Notes: a model not told the origin generated them from the sequence alone. A DNA stretch of 64,000 nt from Eleusine coracana subsp. coracana (GCA_032690845.1 CM064434.1:34142342-34206341), one strand, 5' to 3'; counted from the first letter of the stretch, positions 44,911 to 55,090 are shown. Made by a program: numbers and translations.

Positions 44911-46462
44911 CCATAACAGGATTTTAAACATTGTTGGATGTATTAGTGTTTAGTCATTATGCTTTATTTTACTTGTCTCTTTAGTACATATATTCTGTTC
45001 AGTGAAAGTAACAGGTATGGATGGTCCTATGTCAAACAAACCCTCTAATTACACCGGTGATCCAGAAAAACTCTTTCACAAGAAGAGAACAGCGGAGAAG
45101 AGAAGCAGGTCACTTGGAGATTTAGGTGGAGAAGCAGTCCGCGCCACCCCTCGAACATTATTCACAGTAGAAGCCCTATATCAAGAAGAAGAGGAGATGG
45201 CAGAGGTACCTATGGTTAATCGTCTGAAGCCTCAACTGACTAATGTTGTCAAGATAAATTTCCATGAAGCTCAAGGTCAACTTCTATATCAATTAGAGAG
45301 ATATGTTGGAATAGTGGCGCAACAACCTTTCACAGGTTCGGAAGATCCCAATCGTCACTTGTAACACTTCCTTGAGGTTTGCAGTACATGAAAGATAGCA
45401 AGATTGACTGGAGATCAAGCACATGTGCGGCTGTTCCCCTTCTCTCTAGTTGGACGCCGCAAACAATGGTACAATGGATTGGAAAACCCAGTAAAAATGA
45501 TGTGGAACACGTTAGCAGCTGAATTCTTGGCGAAATACTTCCCTCCTGGCAAGACTCAAGCTTTAAAGAATAAGATTCTTGGATTTACACAGAATGTTGA
45601 TGAGGGAATTGGAGAAGCATGGGAGAGATACAATGAATATTTGGATGCATGCCCTCATCATGGTGTGACGGTTGGAGAAGTTTTTGCGAGGTTCTACACA
45701 GGATTGAATCTTCTATCTCATCAACACTTGGATGCTTCAGCTACAGGTTCATTCATGTCAAAAACTCCCACTGAAGCTAAGAATTTGATCAAGTTTCTAG
45801 TTGAAAATCAATCATGGGATAGTGAGAGATGTTCAAGGAATTTGCAACCTTCAAAAGGAGTGGCGAAGAGTGTGATTGAGAGGACTCATGAAGACTTGAT
45901 TATAGATCGCCTCGACGCTATTCAAAGGAGGTTGGACAATAATCTTCATATCCCTAAGGAAGAGCCACTCAAGCTAGCAGAATCAAGCTCCACTTGTGGT
46001 GAGTGTGGAGAATTCGGTCATGTGCGGAAAAATTGCCCTGAAGAGATGAAGATGCTAGAATATATAAAGAATAGTGAATGGAATCCCCAATATCAGCAGC
46101 AAAGGAGTTCTTTCTCTCATAGTTCATCCATGCAAAATTCTATACCACTTCGTCTCCAATGTCATGAGTTCTTCCAAGGTCAAAAGAAGATCAACAAGGA
46201 CAATCAAGCTAAATTCAAGGACATTGATCGTGTCCTTGAGGGAATTAATGACAAGGTGATAGAAATTGGGAGCTCCAATGAGCAGATTTTGAAGCATACC
46301 AAGATTATGGAGCAACAGATGGGACAATTATCGCAAGCCATTCAAGGCAACAAAGGGGCTATTCCTGGCAATACAAAGTCTGCAGAGCAGTTGAAGGCAA
46401 TAGCTACATGGTCAAGAAAACAAACAGAAGATCTAGAGCACCCTGCGGGACCAAGAAAGCCC

Positions 46463-46499
46463 CGCGCCAATCGGCTCGCACCTGGCGTCGAATGGCGTG
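46463..46499. repeat. paired palindrome module inside gag, copy a
   Basis: Arms with cores GCGCCAATCGGCTC and GCGTCGAATGGCGT, 5-bp spacer. It is in frame with gag. Confidence 0.75.
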
Positions 46500-46510
46500 A
46501 CAGTCCTGAG

Positions 46511-46547
46511 TGCACCGATTGGCTCCCTGAGAGCGTCGATCGGCGTG
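46511..46547. repeat. paired palindrome module inside gag, copy b
   Basis: TGCACCGATTGGCTCC and AGCGTCGATCGGCGTG, 5-bp spacer. Begins exactly 48 bp after copy a, the same period as the array at 3248-3431. Confidence 0.8.
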
Positions 46548-47772
46548 TGGAGGATGTTGACCTCTCTTGTCTAAAAATGGGCATGGAGATAGAGGAGCAT
46601 GGCCCTGCCACATTCCTGGATACTCAACTGCTGGCGAAGACAGAGAGAGCGTGGCAACACGACGAGCAATTTGTATGGTTTGTCAATATTATGAAGAAGC
46701 TTTACATCAATGTCCCTTTTGTTGATGCTATTCAAGTACCCACCTATGCCAATTACATTAAGGACATGATGCAAAGCAGGAAGTCTCTATCTTCTGAGGA
46801 GGTTGTGAAGCTTACAAAGGAGCTTATGGCAGCAATCAACGATGTTGCACTTCAGAAGAAACCCGACCCTAGATCACCAAGCATCAAATGCATGATTGGA
46901 ACAAGGATATTTGATAGGTGCTTGTGTGATCTTGGAGCAAGTGTGAGTGTTATGCCCCGTCATATATTCACAAGTCTCAATTTGCCTGAATTGGAGCCTA
47001 CGGGTATGTGTTTGGAGTTAGCCGATCAATCGGTATGCTTCCCTGATGGAATTGATGAGGATGTGCCTATTCAAATTGGAGATCACATCATCCCTATTGA
47101 TTTTATTGTGCTTGATATGGATAAGAGGACGAGGACCCCATTGATCTTAGGTAGACCCTTCTTGAGGACAGCAAGAGCAAGTATTGATATTGGGAGTGGT
47201 GAGATAAGCTTTGATATAAGTGGGACTCCCTGCTCTTTCATGTTTCGCCCAAAGGGAGAAGAGTGCCATACTATTGATGAAGTCAAGAGATACAAGACAC
47301 CGTGGCAACATGGCATCAAGAGTAATTGGAGGGGATGTATGGATAGGTCGTTCGAGCTATATGAACCATGGAGATAAGAGAACCTTGTAGGGTCGCGGCC
47401 TTACATCCCGGACCGTGACACTAAGGATTGATTGATTGTGGGGAGGTCAAGCTCTTTGACCTCTAAATACTATATCGCTCTTGGGAGGCAAACCAATGAT
47501 CGAGGGATTTAGAAGTTGTCTAGTGGTTATGGGAGGGCAACCCGTTTCATTTAGTCAATTAGTGCTTGCCGAAAGGGCAACCCAATGTTTTTAATTTGCT
47601 TGCTTATAATAAAAACAATCTCCCGAATAAAAGAAATAGAAAAAATGTGTGCTTAATTCTTGTGTGCTCTTGCGTTGTCTGTTTATTTGTGCAAAACTGT
47701 GGATATACATAATGTAGACTAACAATGCAGGAATAAAATAAAAAAGGACCAAAAATAGGAAAGAACAATGCT

Positions 47773-47808
47773 TGTACCGATCGGCGCACATCTGTGCCGA
47801 TCAGTGCG
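47773..47808. repeat. paired palindrome module
   Basis: TGTACCGATCGGCGCA, spacer CATC, TGTGCCGATCAGTGCG. Confidence 0.85.
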
Positions 47809-48027
47809 ATATTCCCCAGGTCAGGAAAGAAGGCTGACGATGCCCAGAATTAAAGGGGTGCTAAAAGTCAACCAACACAGTAATTTTCAGAGACGGAGCT
47901 ATTCTCAAGGTAATTACAAATCTTTTTGAATTAATTTTTGTGTGCAAAATGGTTGCTAAATGACGTAGGAAAGGATGAAGAGTGACATCTAGCGAAGAAG
48001 CGACGGGCCAGGAGCAAAAATGGACGT

Positions 48028-48063
48028 CGCGACGAATTGCGCGCGTCAGCGCCGTTCGGTGCA
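48028..48063. repeat. paired palindrome module, decayed
   Basis: CGCGACGAATTGCGCG, 4-bp spacer, AGCGCCGTTCGGTGCA. The first arm is weak. Confidence 0.5.
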
Positions 48064-48191
48064 ATCACCATATGGGCCCCGCTATATATGTCAATACTAC
48101 AGGAACATTGGGAAAGTGGAAAATTAGGTTAAAGAGATGAACACAAGGTATCAGGATCAATGCCGGACCAAAAGACGAGGTGCAAGGGACT

Positions 48192-48227
48192 TGCGTCGAT
48201 CGGCACCCTACTGCGCCGACTGGCACA
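48192..48227. repeat. paired palindrome module
   Basis: TGCGTCGATCGGCACC, spacer CTAC, TGCGCCGACTGGCACA. Confidence 0.85.
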
Positions 48228-48356
48228 GGTACCCATGCAGTTCCCGAATAGGCAACAAAGGTGGCAGGTGTGGATTTTGAGGAATAGGTATGTTTGCTAT
48301 GCAGGTGTGCGGTGCAGAGGAGACACGGAATTGACGAAGAGCTGAAAAGGAGATGG

Positions 48357-48392
48357 CGCGCCGATTGGCGTAGGCACGCACTAATTGGCGTA
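48357..48392. repeat. paired palindrome module
   Basis: CGCGCCGATTGGCGTA, spacer GGCA, CGCACTAATTGGCGTA. The arms match better as direct than as inverted repeats. Confidence 0.8.
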
Positions 48393-48509
48393 GTCAACAA
48401 GACATCGGGAGTTCGTGTTGTTCCCTTGCCAACCAACATGATGTACTGGGAAGCGACATAAAGGATGGGAATCAAGCGCCATAGTCGCCATAGCATTCAA
48501 AATTTGAAT

Positions 48510-48525
48510 TGTGCCGAACGGTGCA
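48510..48525. repeat. single palindrome arm near the internal TATA
   Basis: TGTGCCGAACGGTGCA, one arm only, ending 10 bp before the internal TATAAAT. Confidence 0.55.
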
Positions 48526-48535
48526 CCGCCGCGCC

Positions 48536-48590
48536 TATAAATGGGAGTTTCCGGTGATTCCTTCTCCTGGAAGTTTCCCACACTATAAAA
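48536..48590 (+). promoter_or_regulatory. two internal TATA-like boxes before the env-position ORF
   Basis: TATAAAT at 48536-48542 and TATAAAA at 48584-48590, about 150 and 100 bp upstream of ATG 48686. The sequence between is C/T-rich. Confidence 0.5.
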
Positions 48591-48685
48591 GGGAGGCCAG
48601 GCACCCCAGTTCGGCACACCATCCCGGGAATCTCTCCACCTTCCCTACTATCCATGATCTCACACACGTTCCACAATCCTCACAG

Positions 48686-50254
48686 ATGGATCGTCTCTGC
48701 TCCTCCATTGGCAAGTTGGGCAAGACGCTACACCAGGGAAGTAGTTCTGGCGGCAACGGTGAGTTGAGCGGTGACTCCTCCACGAGGAGGAGCTTCAGCG
48801 CTCGCGACGACATGTCGGTGGGTGATGCATCCACCAGCTCTGCGGCGGCATCCTACGAGATCCGCGCCCGGCACTCCGTCTCCGGCGCGCCTCTTCCAAC
48901 GGGGCATGCTACGAGGAGCCAAACGGCGGCAAGCCGTGGGGTTCCCACATCACCACCACCGTCGGCAAACGTGCCATGCACAGTGGAGGAGGGCTTCACG
49001 ATCCGGAGTGCAGAGGAACAACAGCACTACCTCGCGGTGAGGGGAAGGTTCGTCCCTAACTTTGACTTGGACGAGAACTTCCTCACCACGATCGGCATGT
49101 GGGAGGACATAAGGAGGATGCTTAACAATCTCGGCTGGGTGGACTTCCACCTCCTTCCCATGGACTACAAGCTTGACGTCGTCACTGAGGTTGCCTCTAC
49201 GATGAGGCTCGGCACCAACAAAGCCAGCAACGAGGCCATCAACTTCCGTATTCGCGACATCAGCTACACGGTGACCATGGATATGGCAGCTCAAGCCTTC
49301 GGCTTCAACGCCGACGCCGACGTGCGCTGACGTTGATGTCACTGGCATCTTCGGATGTGGGGAGTTGGACTCCTTTTGGAGGCGGCTCTCGCTCACGGAA
49401 GGGATGAAGCGTGGCAACATTCACAACCCGACCATTCAAGTCTTCCATTAGTGGTTGGCGACGCACATAGGCGACAAGGTTGACTCTAGCAATGTCACCG
49501 ATGTGGACTTGTGATGGCTCTACAACGCCATCGTGAGTCCATCTCATTGCAACCCCATGTTGGTGATGGTGCGGGGTTGGCTCGGCAAGAGGGGCAAGGC
49601 GAGAAAGAAGTTGGCCTTCAGGGAGGGCGCGACAACAAGTTGAAGTGCGTGATAGAGATCGGCGAGAATATGACTCGTGGCAATATTGTCACGAGAAGTG
49701 TTCGCGCCGGCTTCCATGTCGGCAGCACCAACATCAAGCTCCCGTGTGCGGAGCTAGGAGTTTTCCTCCATCACAAGCTAGAGGGAGGAAATTGGCTTCA
49801 GGAAGGTCACCTGGAAGGGGGCCGAGCTCTCAAGGACCATCGTGGGCGGGTTCGACAACCGGTGACATCTACAGGAGCTGGCGGCAAGTAGGACTCCTGA
49901 AATTCATGCCAGGAGCCTCAACAGTACTAGACAGGGTGGAGCGACACACTGGGCGGCTCACAGCCCTCTGCGCCGATCGGCGCATGCAACGCACCGGTCG
50001 GTGCTCCCTACCTTAGCGCTGGTATTGACCATAGGTACCGAGGACATGTTCCTGTGGTGCCTCCTGTGCCCGGTGCAGACTTTTTTGTTCCTATGCAGGG
50101 GTACATCGACAACAACATGCACTACATCGAGCGTGTGGAGGACACAACGTCCCAATGGAGGAACAACCACGAGGCAATGGTGGAGGAGTTCGAGCGACTC
50201 AAGGCGCAGTGCTATTGCTTCGATCAGCCGCAGCCTCCACCTTTGTTTGACTAG
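48686..50254 (+). pseudogene. Athila D env-position ORF, frameshifted
   Basis: ATG 48686 opens a Ser/Gly-rich N-terminus, followed by FVPNFDLDENFLTTIGMWED, WVDFHLLPMDYKLDVVTEV and RDISYTVTMDMAAQAFGF; this frame ends at 49330. It continues in other frames with TGIFGCGELDSFWRRLSL and a C-terminal part (50054-50251) with YIDNNMHYIERVED, a charged helix and a PPPLFD end. The style and position fit the extra ORF of Athila elements. There is no obvious signal peptide, furin-like site or membrane anchor in what remains, so the envelope label is only positional. A palindrome module lies inside at 49969-50005. Confidence 0.65.
49969..50005. repeat. paired palindrome module in env-position ORF region
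   Basis: TGCGCCGATCGGCGCA is a perfect 16-bp palindrome. After a 5-bp spacer comes CGCACCGGTCGGTGCT. Confidence 0.9.
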
Positions 50255-51823
50255 AGTGCCTAGGAGTTGGCACGTGTATCGGTTTCCTAGTTTGCGTTTT
50301 CTCTTATTTTTTGCAATCTTTTTCTTTAATTGTTTAAGTGTGTGTGAGTGGGTTGGGAAACCATGTATTTGGGGTGTTTACTTTCATGCAAGCGTGTTAG
50401 TAGTAGTTTTATTTTTGTCCAAGTGTGTGCAAAAATCATCACCATGCATTCGAGTTTTGATCTTAATATAATGGTGGCGGTTATGCTCTTTTAGGAGAAT
50501 TAAATTATTTATTCTTTCTTGAAAAGTGCTGATGAAGACCAAATAATATTGAGCATTGAATAAAATTTTGAACTTACACTTAGTGATCATTCGGCCAATA
50601 TGTCTTATGTGGAGCAATTTTGAGTACCCATGTGCTTCATTTGTATTGTCCAATTTGTGATAATAACTTAGTACCAATCTTTTCATAATTAAATTTTCAT
50701 GTTATGACCTTTGGAATTTATTCTTTTCAAGATGCTTACCTACCAATGCCATAATTAGAGCAATTCTCATGAACCTTTGATTTGTAGATAAACATTAAAT
50801 TGATGGTTTAGTGCGGATAGGATTTAATTCTTTTTGGTATGAACCTTACTAAGATGGAAAATCTTTATGTATCTTTTTCTAGCCTTTAATTACTCATGCA
50901 AAAATTCAATTCTGTTGAGTATTCTACCGTAAACCCAAAATATCTTGTTGAGTATCATTCCTTGACCACATCCTATATTTCTGGCTATATTTAATTCTTG
51001 AATAAATGTTGAAGCCAGACAAATCAAATACCAGCAAATGTTGGTGAATTCGGGTTGAGAGCCGATCGGCACACCCTGAACCGATTGGCACAACAGAGAG
51101 CAAAATAGAAAAAAGGGAGAAACAAAAAGTGTCTAAAAATGCTCTACTGTTTGCTAAGGGACTGGCAAAATTTTAAGTGTGGGGGGATGGTATATGACAT
51201 GCTTATTCTCGAAATTCATTCTAATATAGCCGTGAATCATTCCAACCATGTGCAATCTGCTATGCGCATGTCTACATATCCAAAGTGTGAGTCCTTTCTT
51301 AAATTTTTTCTTTCTTAATGGCCATCTTGATAAGTTTCTATAATTCCAATGAAGAATAATCTCCTAGATTTACAATATATTGTTGATTTATGTTTGCAAT
51401 CCTTGAATTACCTTGCCGAGCTACTCATATAAGTCTTACACAAATATTATTTGATCATTATGATGTAAATATAGGTTGAGTGATTTGAAAGATGAGTTGT
51501 TGCCTTGGATTATTTGGAAGATAGATTCTTTATGTTCACAACAATCTTTTAAGTGATTTACCTGTGTGGAAAAGTTATAATTTGTGAGTTGGACATGATT
51601 TGTTGCTTTGGGGAGAAACTTTAAGCTTTATGCCCATATTTGAACTACTTTGCTGAATACCAATATGAAATACACCACAATAGAACAATGCTCAAGTGCC
51701 CCTTTTATATGTGAATATTACTCAAATGCTCAAGTGGCCATCTTGATAAGTTTCTTTTATGATAGAAATAGTATGTTCTTTGATTTTTCTTTCTTTTACT
51801 TTACTCGGGACGAGCAAAGGTTT
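50255..51823 (+). other. Athila D 3' untranslated region
   Basis: AT-rich. It holds a palindrome module at 51058-51092 and a first PPT-like tract near 51165-51189 (TTTTAAGTGTGGGGGGATGG), 650 bp before the PPT next to the LTR. No coding sequence. Confidence 0.65.
51058..51092. repeat. paired palindrome module
   Basis: Cores GAGCCGATCGGCAC and GAACCGATTGGCAC, with centres 19 bp apart. Confidence 0.75.
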
Positions 51824-51837
51824 AAGTGTGAGGGAAC
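51824..51837 (+). other. polypurine tract of Athila D
   Basis: AAGTGTGAGGGAAC immediately before TGTTGG. Preceded by CTCGGGACGAGCAAAGG, as in the Ath1 cassette. Confidence 0.75.
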
Positions 51838-52052
51838 TGTTGGCACTCCCCAAGTGCCCCTTTTATATGTGAATATTACCCAAATTAGAGCATAATTGAT
51901 ACTAATTTACGCCATTTACCTATGATATTGTCTATATATTTGTATATGCATTGTTTTGGAGCTTTATTGCAGAAATAGTTAACATTGATGATTAAAGTGA
52001 TGCTGGAGAGGACAGGAATGCAGAACTGATGAAAAGCACTGAAGAAGCCCAG

Positions 52053-52088
52053 TGCGTCGATCGGCACAGTCCATTAGCCAGTTGGTGA
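52053..52088. repeat. paired palindrome module, D 3' LTR copy 1
   Basis: TGCGTCGATCGGCACA, spacer GTCC, ATTAGCCAGTTGGTGA. Confidence 0.75.
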
Positions 52089-52302
52089 AAGGTGTTTTGG
52101 CCCACAGAAGTGATCGAGGCCCATTCCACATGTTTATGGAAGTTTAACTGTGCAAGACACTTGAATATATTTGCCTAGATAATTTATGGAACTACAAGAT
52201 CTCGACATGCAGTAAAAGACATTATCTTGAAGGAAAAGTCCACATGGCGGCTATGGAAGTCAGAGGAACCACCTCGGAGAAGAAACCAGAGAAAACACGG
52301 CT

Positions 52303-52338
52303 TGCGCCGATCGACGCAGGATTGCGTCGATCGGCGCA
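52303..52338. repeat. paired palindrome module, D 3' LTR copy 2 (perfect 16-bp stem)
   Basis: TGCGCCGATCGACGCA, spacer GGAT, TGCGTCGATCGGCGCA. Each arm deviates from the ideal palindrome, yet the arms are exact reverse complements of one another. Confidence 0.9.
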
Positions 52339-52383
52339 ACCGCCTTATTTGCTAGAAACTGAGTCCCTTATGAGTATTACCTC

Positions 52384-52390
52384 TATAAAT
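52384..52390 (+). promoter_or_regulatory. TATA box of Athila D 3' LTR
   Basis: TATAAAT, 45 bp after the perfect module. Confidence 0.6.
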
Positions 52391-53042
52391 ACTTGTAAAC
52401 CCTGGTCGCAGGCGAAAGGAGGTGATAGAGGGACAACAGAGCGGTGAGTTACAGCCATCGGGGTTTGCCCCATTAGAATAGATCTCTAGTTGAGATTCAA
52501 GAACCATTGGTGTTAAGAGTTGATTCGTCAAGGTAGGCCATCATGACGGGGATGAATCTTACTCTATGTATCTCAAGGATGATAGAATGTGTTGGTGATG
52601 GTTTTGGTGATTTGTCTATCTTGATTCCATAATCATGCATGTGCTTATTCCTATTGCTTAGTTCTAGGCTAAGTAAGTAGATATTATCTGGATCATGGTG
52701 ATTAGGATAGTATTCGGACATTGTATTGATTATGGTTGCTTGATGATGCTAGTAGTGTGGTTTAGCGGTGACAGCACTAAGCCTACAGAACACTATTGGA
52801 TAGTTGAGTAGGGTAAGATACTCACACAATTAAAGGTTTCCTCTCGGTAGCGATAAATCAGGAGCCGCTTAGAAAGCAGGGTGGTCTTATTCATTATAGG
52901 TTTTCATTGATTCATGTAATTACCCATTATGATGCTATTTAATTAGACTTTTCGGTTATGATCTCACTAGTAGATATCTGGCTACTCACCTAATAGCATA
53001 GGCTTACAAGGTATCTGGCGCACTTCGGTTTAGATTTACTAG

Positions 53043-53079
53043 TGTGCAAATCAGCTCAACGCCTACACCGATCGGCGCA
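53043..53079. repeat. paired palindrome module, D 3' LTR copy 3
   Basis: TGTGCAAATCAGCTCA, spacer ACGCC, TACACCGATCGGCGCA. Confidence 0.75.
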
Positions 53080-53223
53080 ATGATAGATTTACTGTCTGAC
53101 GCACCTTCGCGCTGGCCAGTCTCCCCTCATGCAACCTGAATTCGATAGTAGCCTTGATTAGATCTTTTACTGTTAACTTTGTGTAATAACCCCTAAAGTC
53201 CCTGTGGATTTGATAAACCTCGG

Positions 53224-54205
53224 TGATAAGGATATCACTCCTAAGGATACATGCAAAACTCCTCCAATTCTGGACTTGCAAGGTGATGAGGACATCACTC
53301 CTAAGGATACATGCAATACTCCTCCAATTTTGGACTTGCAAGGTCCAATGACTAGAGCTCGTGCACGACGACTAAATTTAGAGGTGAGCTCGTTCCTACG
53401 TTCTTCATTATATGTCACTTTTGAGAATGTTTTGCTACCTAATGATTATATTGTAATTAGGAACCATGGAGAGGATCAGGAGATGATGGGAGAAGGACTT
53501 GGAGACGTGGAGGACCAGCAAGGACGTGGAAGCCAAGGTGGAGGCTCAACCAAAACCGACTTCGAGTCTGTTTTGGGGCTCAGGACCAGTCTGCACTAAA
53601 ACGGATGCCCAAGACGCACACGGACTCGGATTTGGACGTTCTACATATGCACGGAAAGATAAGAAGAAGAGCTTTCCAATGCCACCCGTCTCATATCCAA
53701 ATTCGTCCGGAGTCATCGGCAATCGTCAAAACAAGAGAGAGTCCAGAATCTGTTTTGGTGCTGCATCGCCTGTTTTTGGCCTTTGGGCTTTGTATCCAGT
53801 TGAGCCCAAGTAGGGGTGCATCCAGAGGGACTTGCACGACCCTAGGGTCTTCATATATAGCCACCGCCGCACCATTAGGGTTCGGGTTTTGCTTAGATTA
53901 TTCTGTTCATAACAGTTTCGCCGTCATCACAGTTTGTGAGACCCCAACTTCGTGAGATTCATAATACATCTGCAATTGTGTTGCTTTCTTCTTTGTTCTT
54001 GCTTGTGTTCTTGATTCACAGGTAGGGATTAGCCTTCTCGGCAAGGTCAATCGTTTTAGGACGGTTGATAACCAGAGGAGACATCGTGCTGCGATTGCGG
54101 GGTTTAGAACGTGCTGTTCTGAAGCCGGATCGATTTGTGTGTTGCCTCCGACCAAATCAACATATCCAGAACCTTTCGGAAGATCGAGAACCCTTGTCTA
54201 CATCA
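53224..54205 (+). mobile_element. CRM2 first LTR, with duplicated 60-bp start
   Basis: TGATAAGGATATCACTCC at 53224 is followed 60 bp later by TGATGAGGACATCACTCC at 53284; 53224-53283 and 53284-53343 are near-identical tandem copies. The LTR ends GTCTACATCA. A frame through GPMTRARARRLNL remains open to 53599, the integrase tail encoded in the LTR. TATATA lies at 53854-53859. Confidence 0.85.
53854..53859 (+). promoter_or_regulatory. TATA box of CRM2 LTR
   Basis: TATATA in CTTCATATATAGCC, also present as TTATATATAGC near 25436 in CRM1. Confidence 0.5.
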
Positions 54206-55072
54206 CAAGGTCCAATGACTAGAGCTCGTGCACGACGACAAAATTTAGAGGTGAGCTCGTTCCTACGTTCTTTATCATATGTCACTTTTGAGAATGGTTT
54301 GCTACCTAATGATTATATTATAATTAGAAACCATGGAGAGGACCAGGAGATGATGGGAGAAGGACTTGGAGACGTGGAGAACCAGCAAAGACATGAAAGC
54401 CAAGGTGGAGGCCGAACCAAAACCGACTTCGAGTCTGTTTTGGGGCTTACGACTTGTCTACACTAAAATGGATGACTAGGACGCATACGGACTCGGATTT
54501 GGACGGTCTATATATGCTCGGAAAGATAAGAAGAAGACCTTTCCAATGCCACCGGTCTCATGTCAAAATTTATCTGGAGTCATTGGGAATTATCAAAACA
54601 AGAGAGGGTCCAGAATCTGTTTTGGTGCTACATCGCCTATTTTTGGCCTTTGGGCTTTGTATCTAGTTGAGCCCAATTAGGGGCGCGTCCAGAGGGTCTT
54701 GCACGACCCTAGGATCTGCATATACAGCCGCCACCACACCATTAATTTTCAGGTTTTGCTTAGATTATTCTGTTCGTAATAGTTTCGCCGTCATCATGGT
54801 TTGTGAGACCCCAACTTCGTGAGATTCATAATACATCTATAATTGTGTTGCATTCTTCTTTGTTCTTGCTTGTGTTCTTTATTCGCAGGCAGGGATTAGA
54901 CTTCTCGGCAAGGTCAATCATTTTAGGACGGTTGATAACCAGAGGAGACGTCGTGCTGTGATTGCGGGGTTTAGAACATGCTGTTCTGAAGCCGGATCAA
55001 TTTGTGTGTCGCCTCCGACCAAATCAACGTATCCAGAACCTTTTGGAAGATCAGGAATCCTTGTCCACGTCA
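54206..55072 (+). mobile_element. CRM2 second LTR in tandem, lacking its first ~55 bp
   Basis: Begins CAAGGTCCAATGACTAGAG directly after CATCA of the first LTR, corresponding to position 53339 of it, and ends CCACGTCA before the PBS. The LTR-internal integrase-tail frame is open to 54466. Confidence 0.85.
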
Positions 55073-55074
55073 AG

Positions 55075-55090
55075 TGGTAATCAGAGCTTC
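55075..55090 (+). other. primer-binding site of CRM2
   Basis: TGGTAATCAGAGCTTC, similar to TGGTATCAGAGC (initiator Met), two bases after the LTR. Confidence 0.8.

Larger units (their letters stand above)
45017..47377 (+). pseudogene. gag: Athila D gag-protease (787 codons)
   Basis: The first in-frame ATG is 45017. The frame runs to 47377 with two premature stops (TAA 45362, TGA 45389). Domains: an N-terminal basic part; a retrotransposon gag core (about 45416-45840; VRLFPFSLVGRRKQWYNGL, FLAKYFPPGKTQALK); a CCHC knuckle (CGECGEFGHVRKNC, 45995-46036); a variable linker with two palindrome modules (46463-46547); and an aspartic protease around CDLGASVSVMP (about 46924-46956) with LILGRPFLRTARA. 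It ends soon after the protease, without RT, RNase H or integrase. The long single frame suggests it decayed less than its neighbours. It would form capsid only if other proteins were supplied in trans, as in known non-autonomous elements. Confidence 0.85.
47378..48685 (+). other. Athila D spacer where pol should be; leader of env-position ORF
   Basis: No RT, RNase H or integrase motif is found in any frame. It contains paired-palindrome modules at 47773, 48028, 48192 and 48357, a single arm at 48510, and two TATA-like boxes at 48536 and 48584. It looks like a promoter/leader region for the downstream ORF. Confidence 0.6.
51838..53223 (+). mobile_element. 3' LTR of Athila D, cut by CRM insertion
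   Basis: Starts TGTTGGCACTCC after the PPT and matches the 5' LTR to GATTTGATAAACCT. It stops at 53223 where a CRM LTR begins. TATAAAT lies at 52384-52390. Modules at 52053, 52303 and 53043 correspond one-to-one with those of the 5' LTR. The remainder is not seen downstream in the window. Confidence 0.85.
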
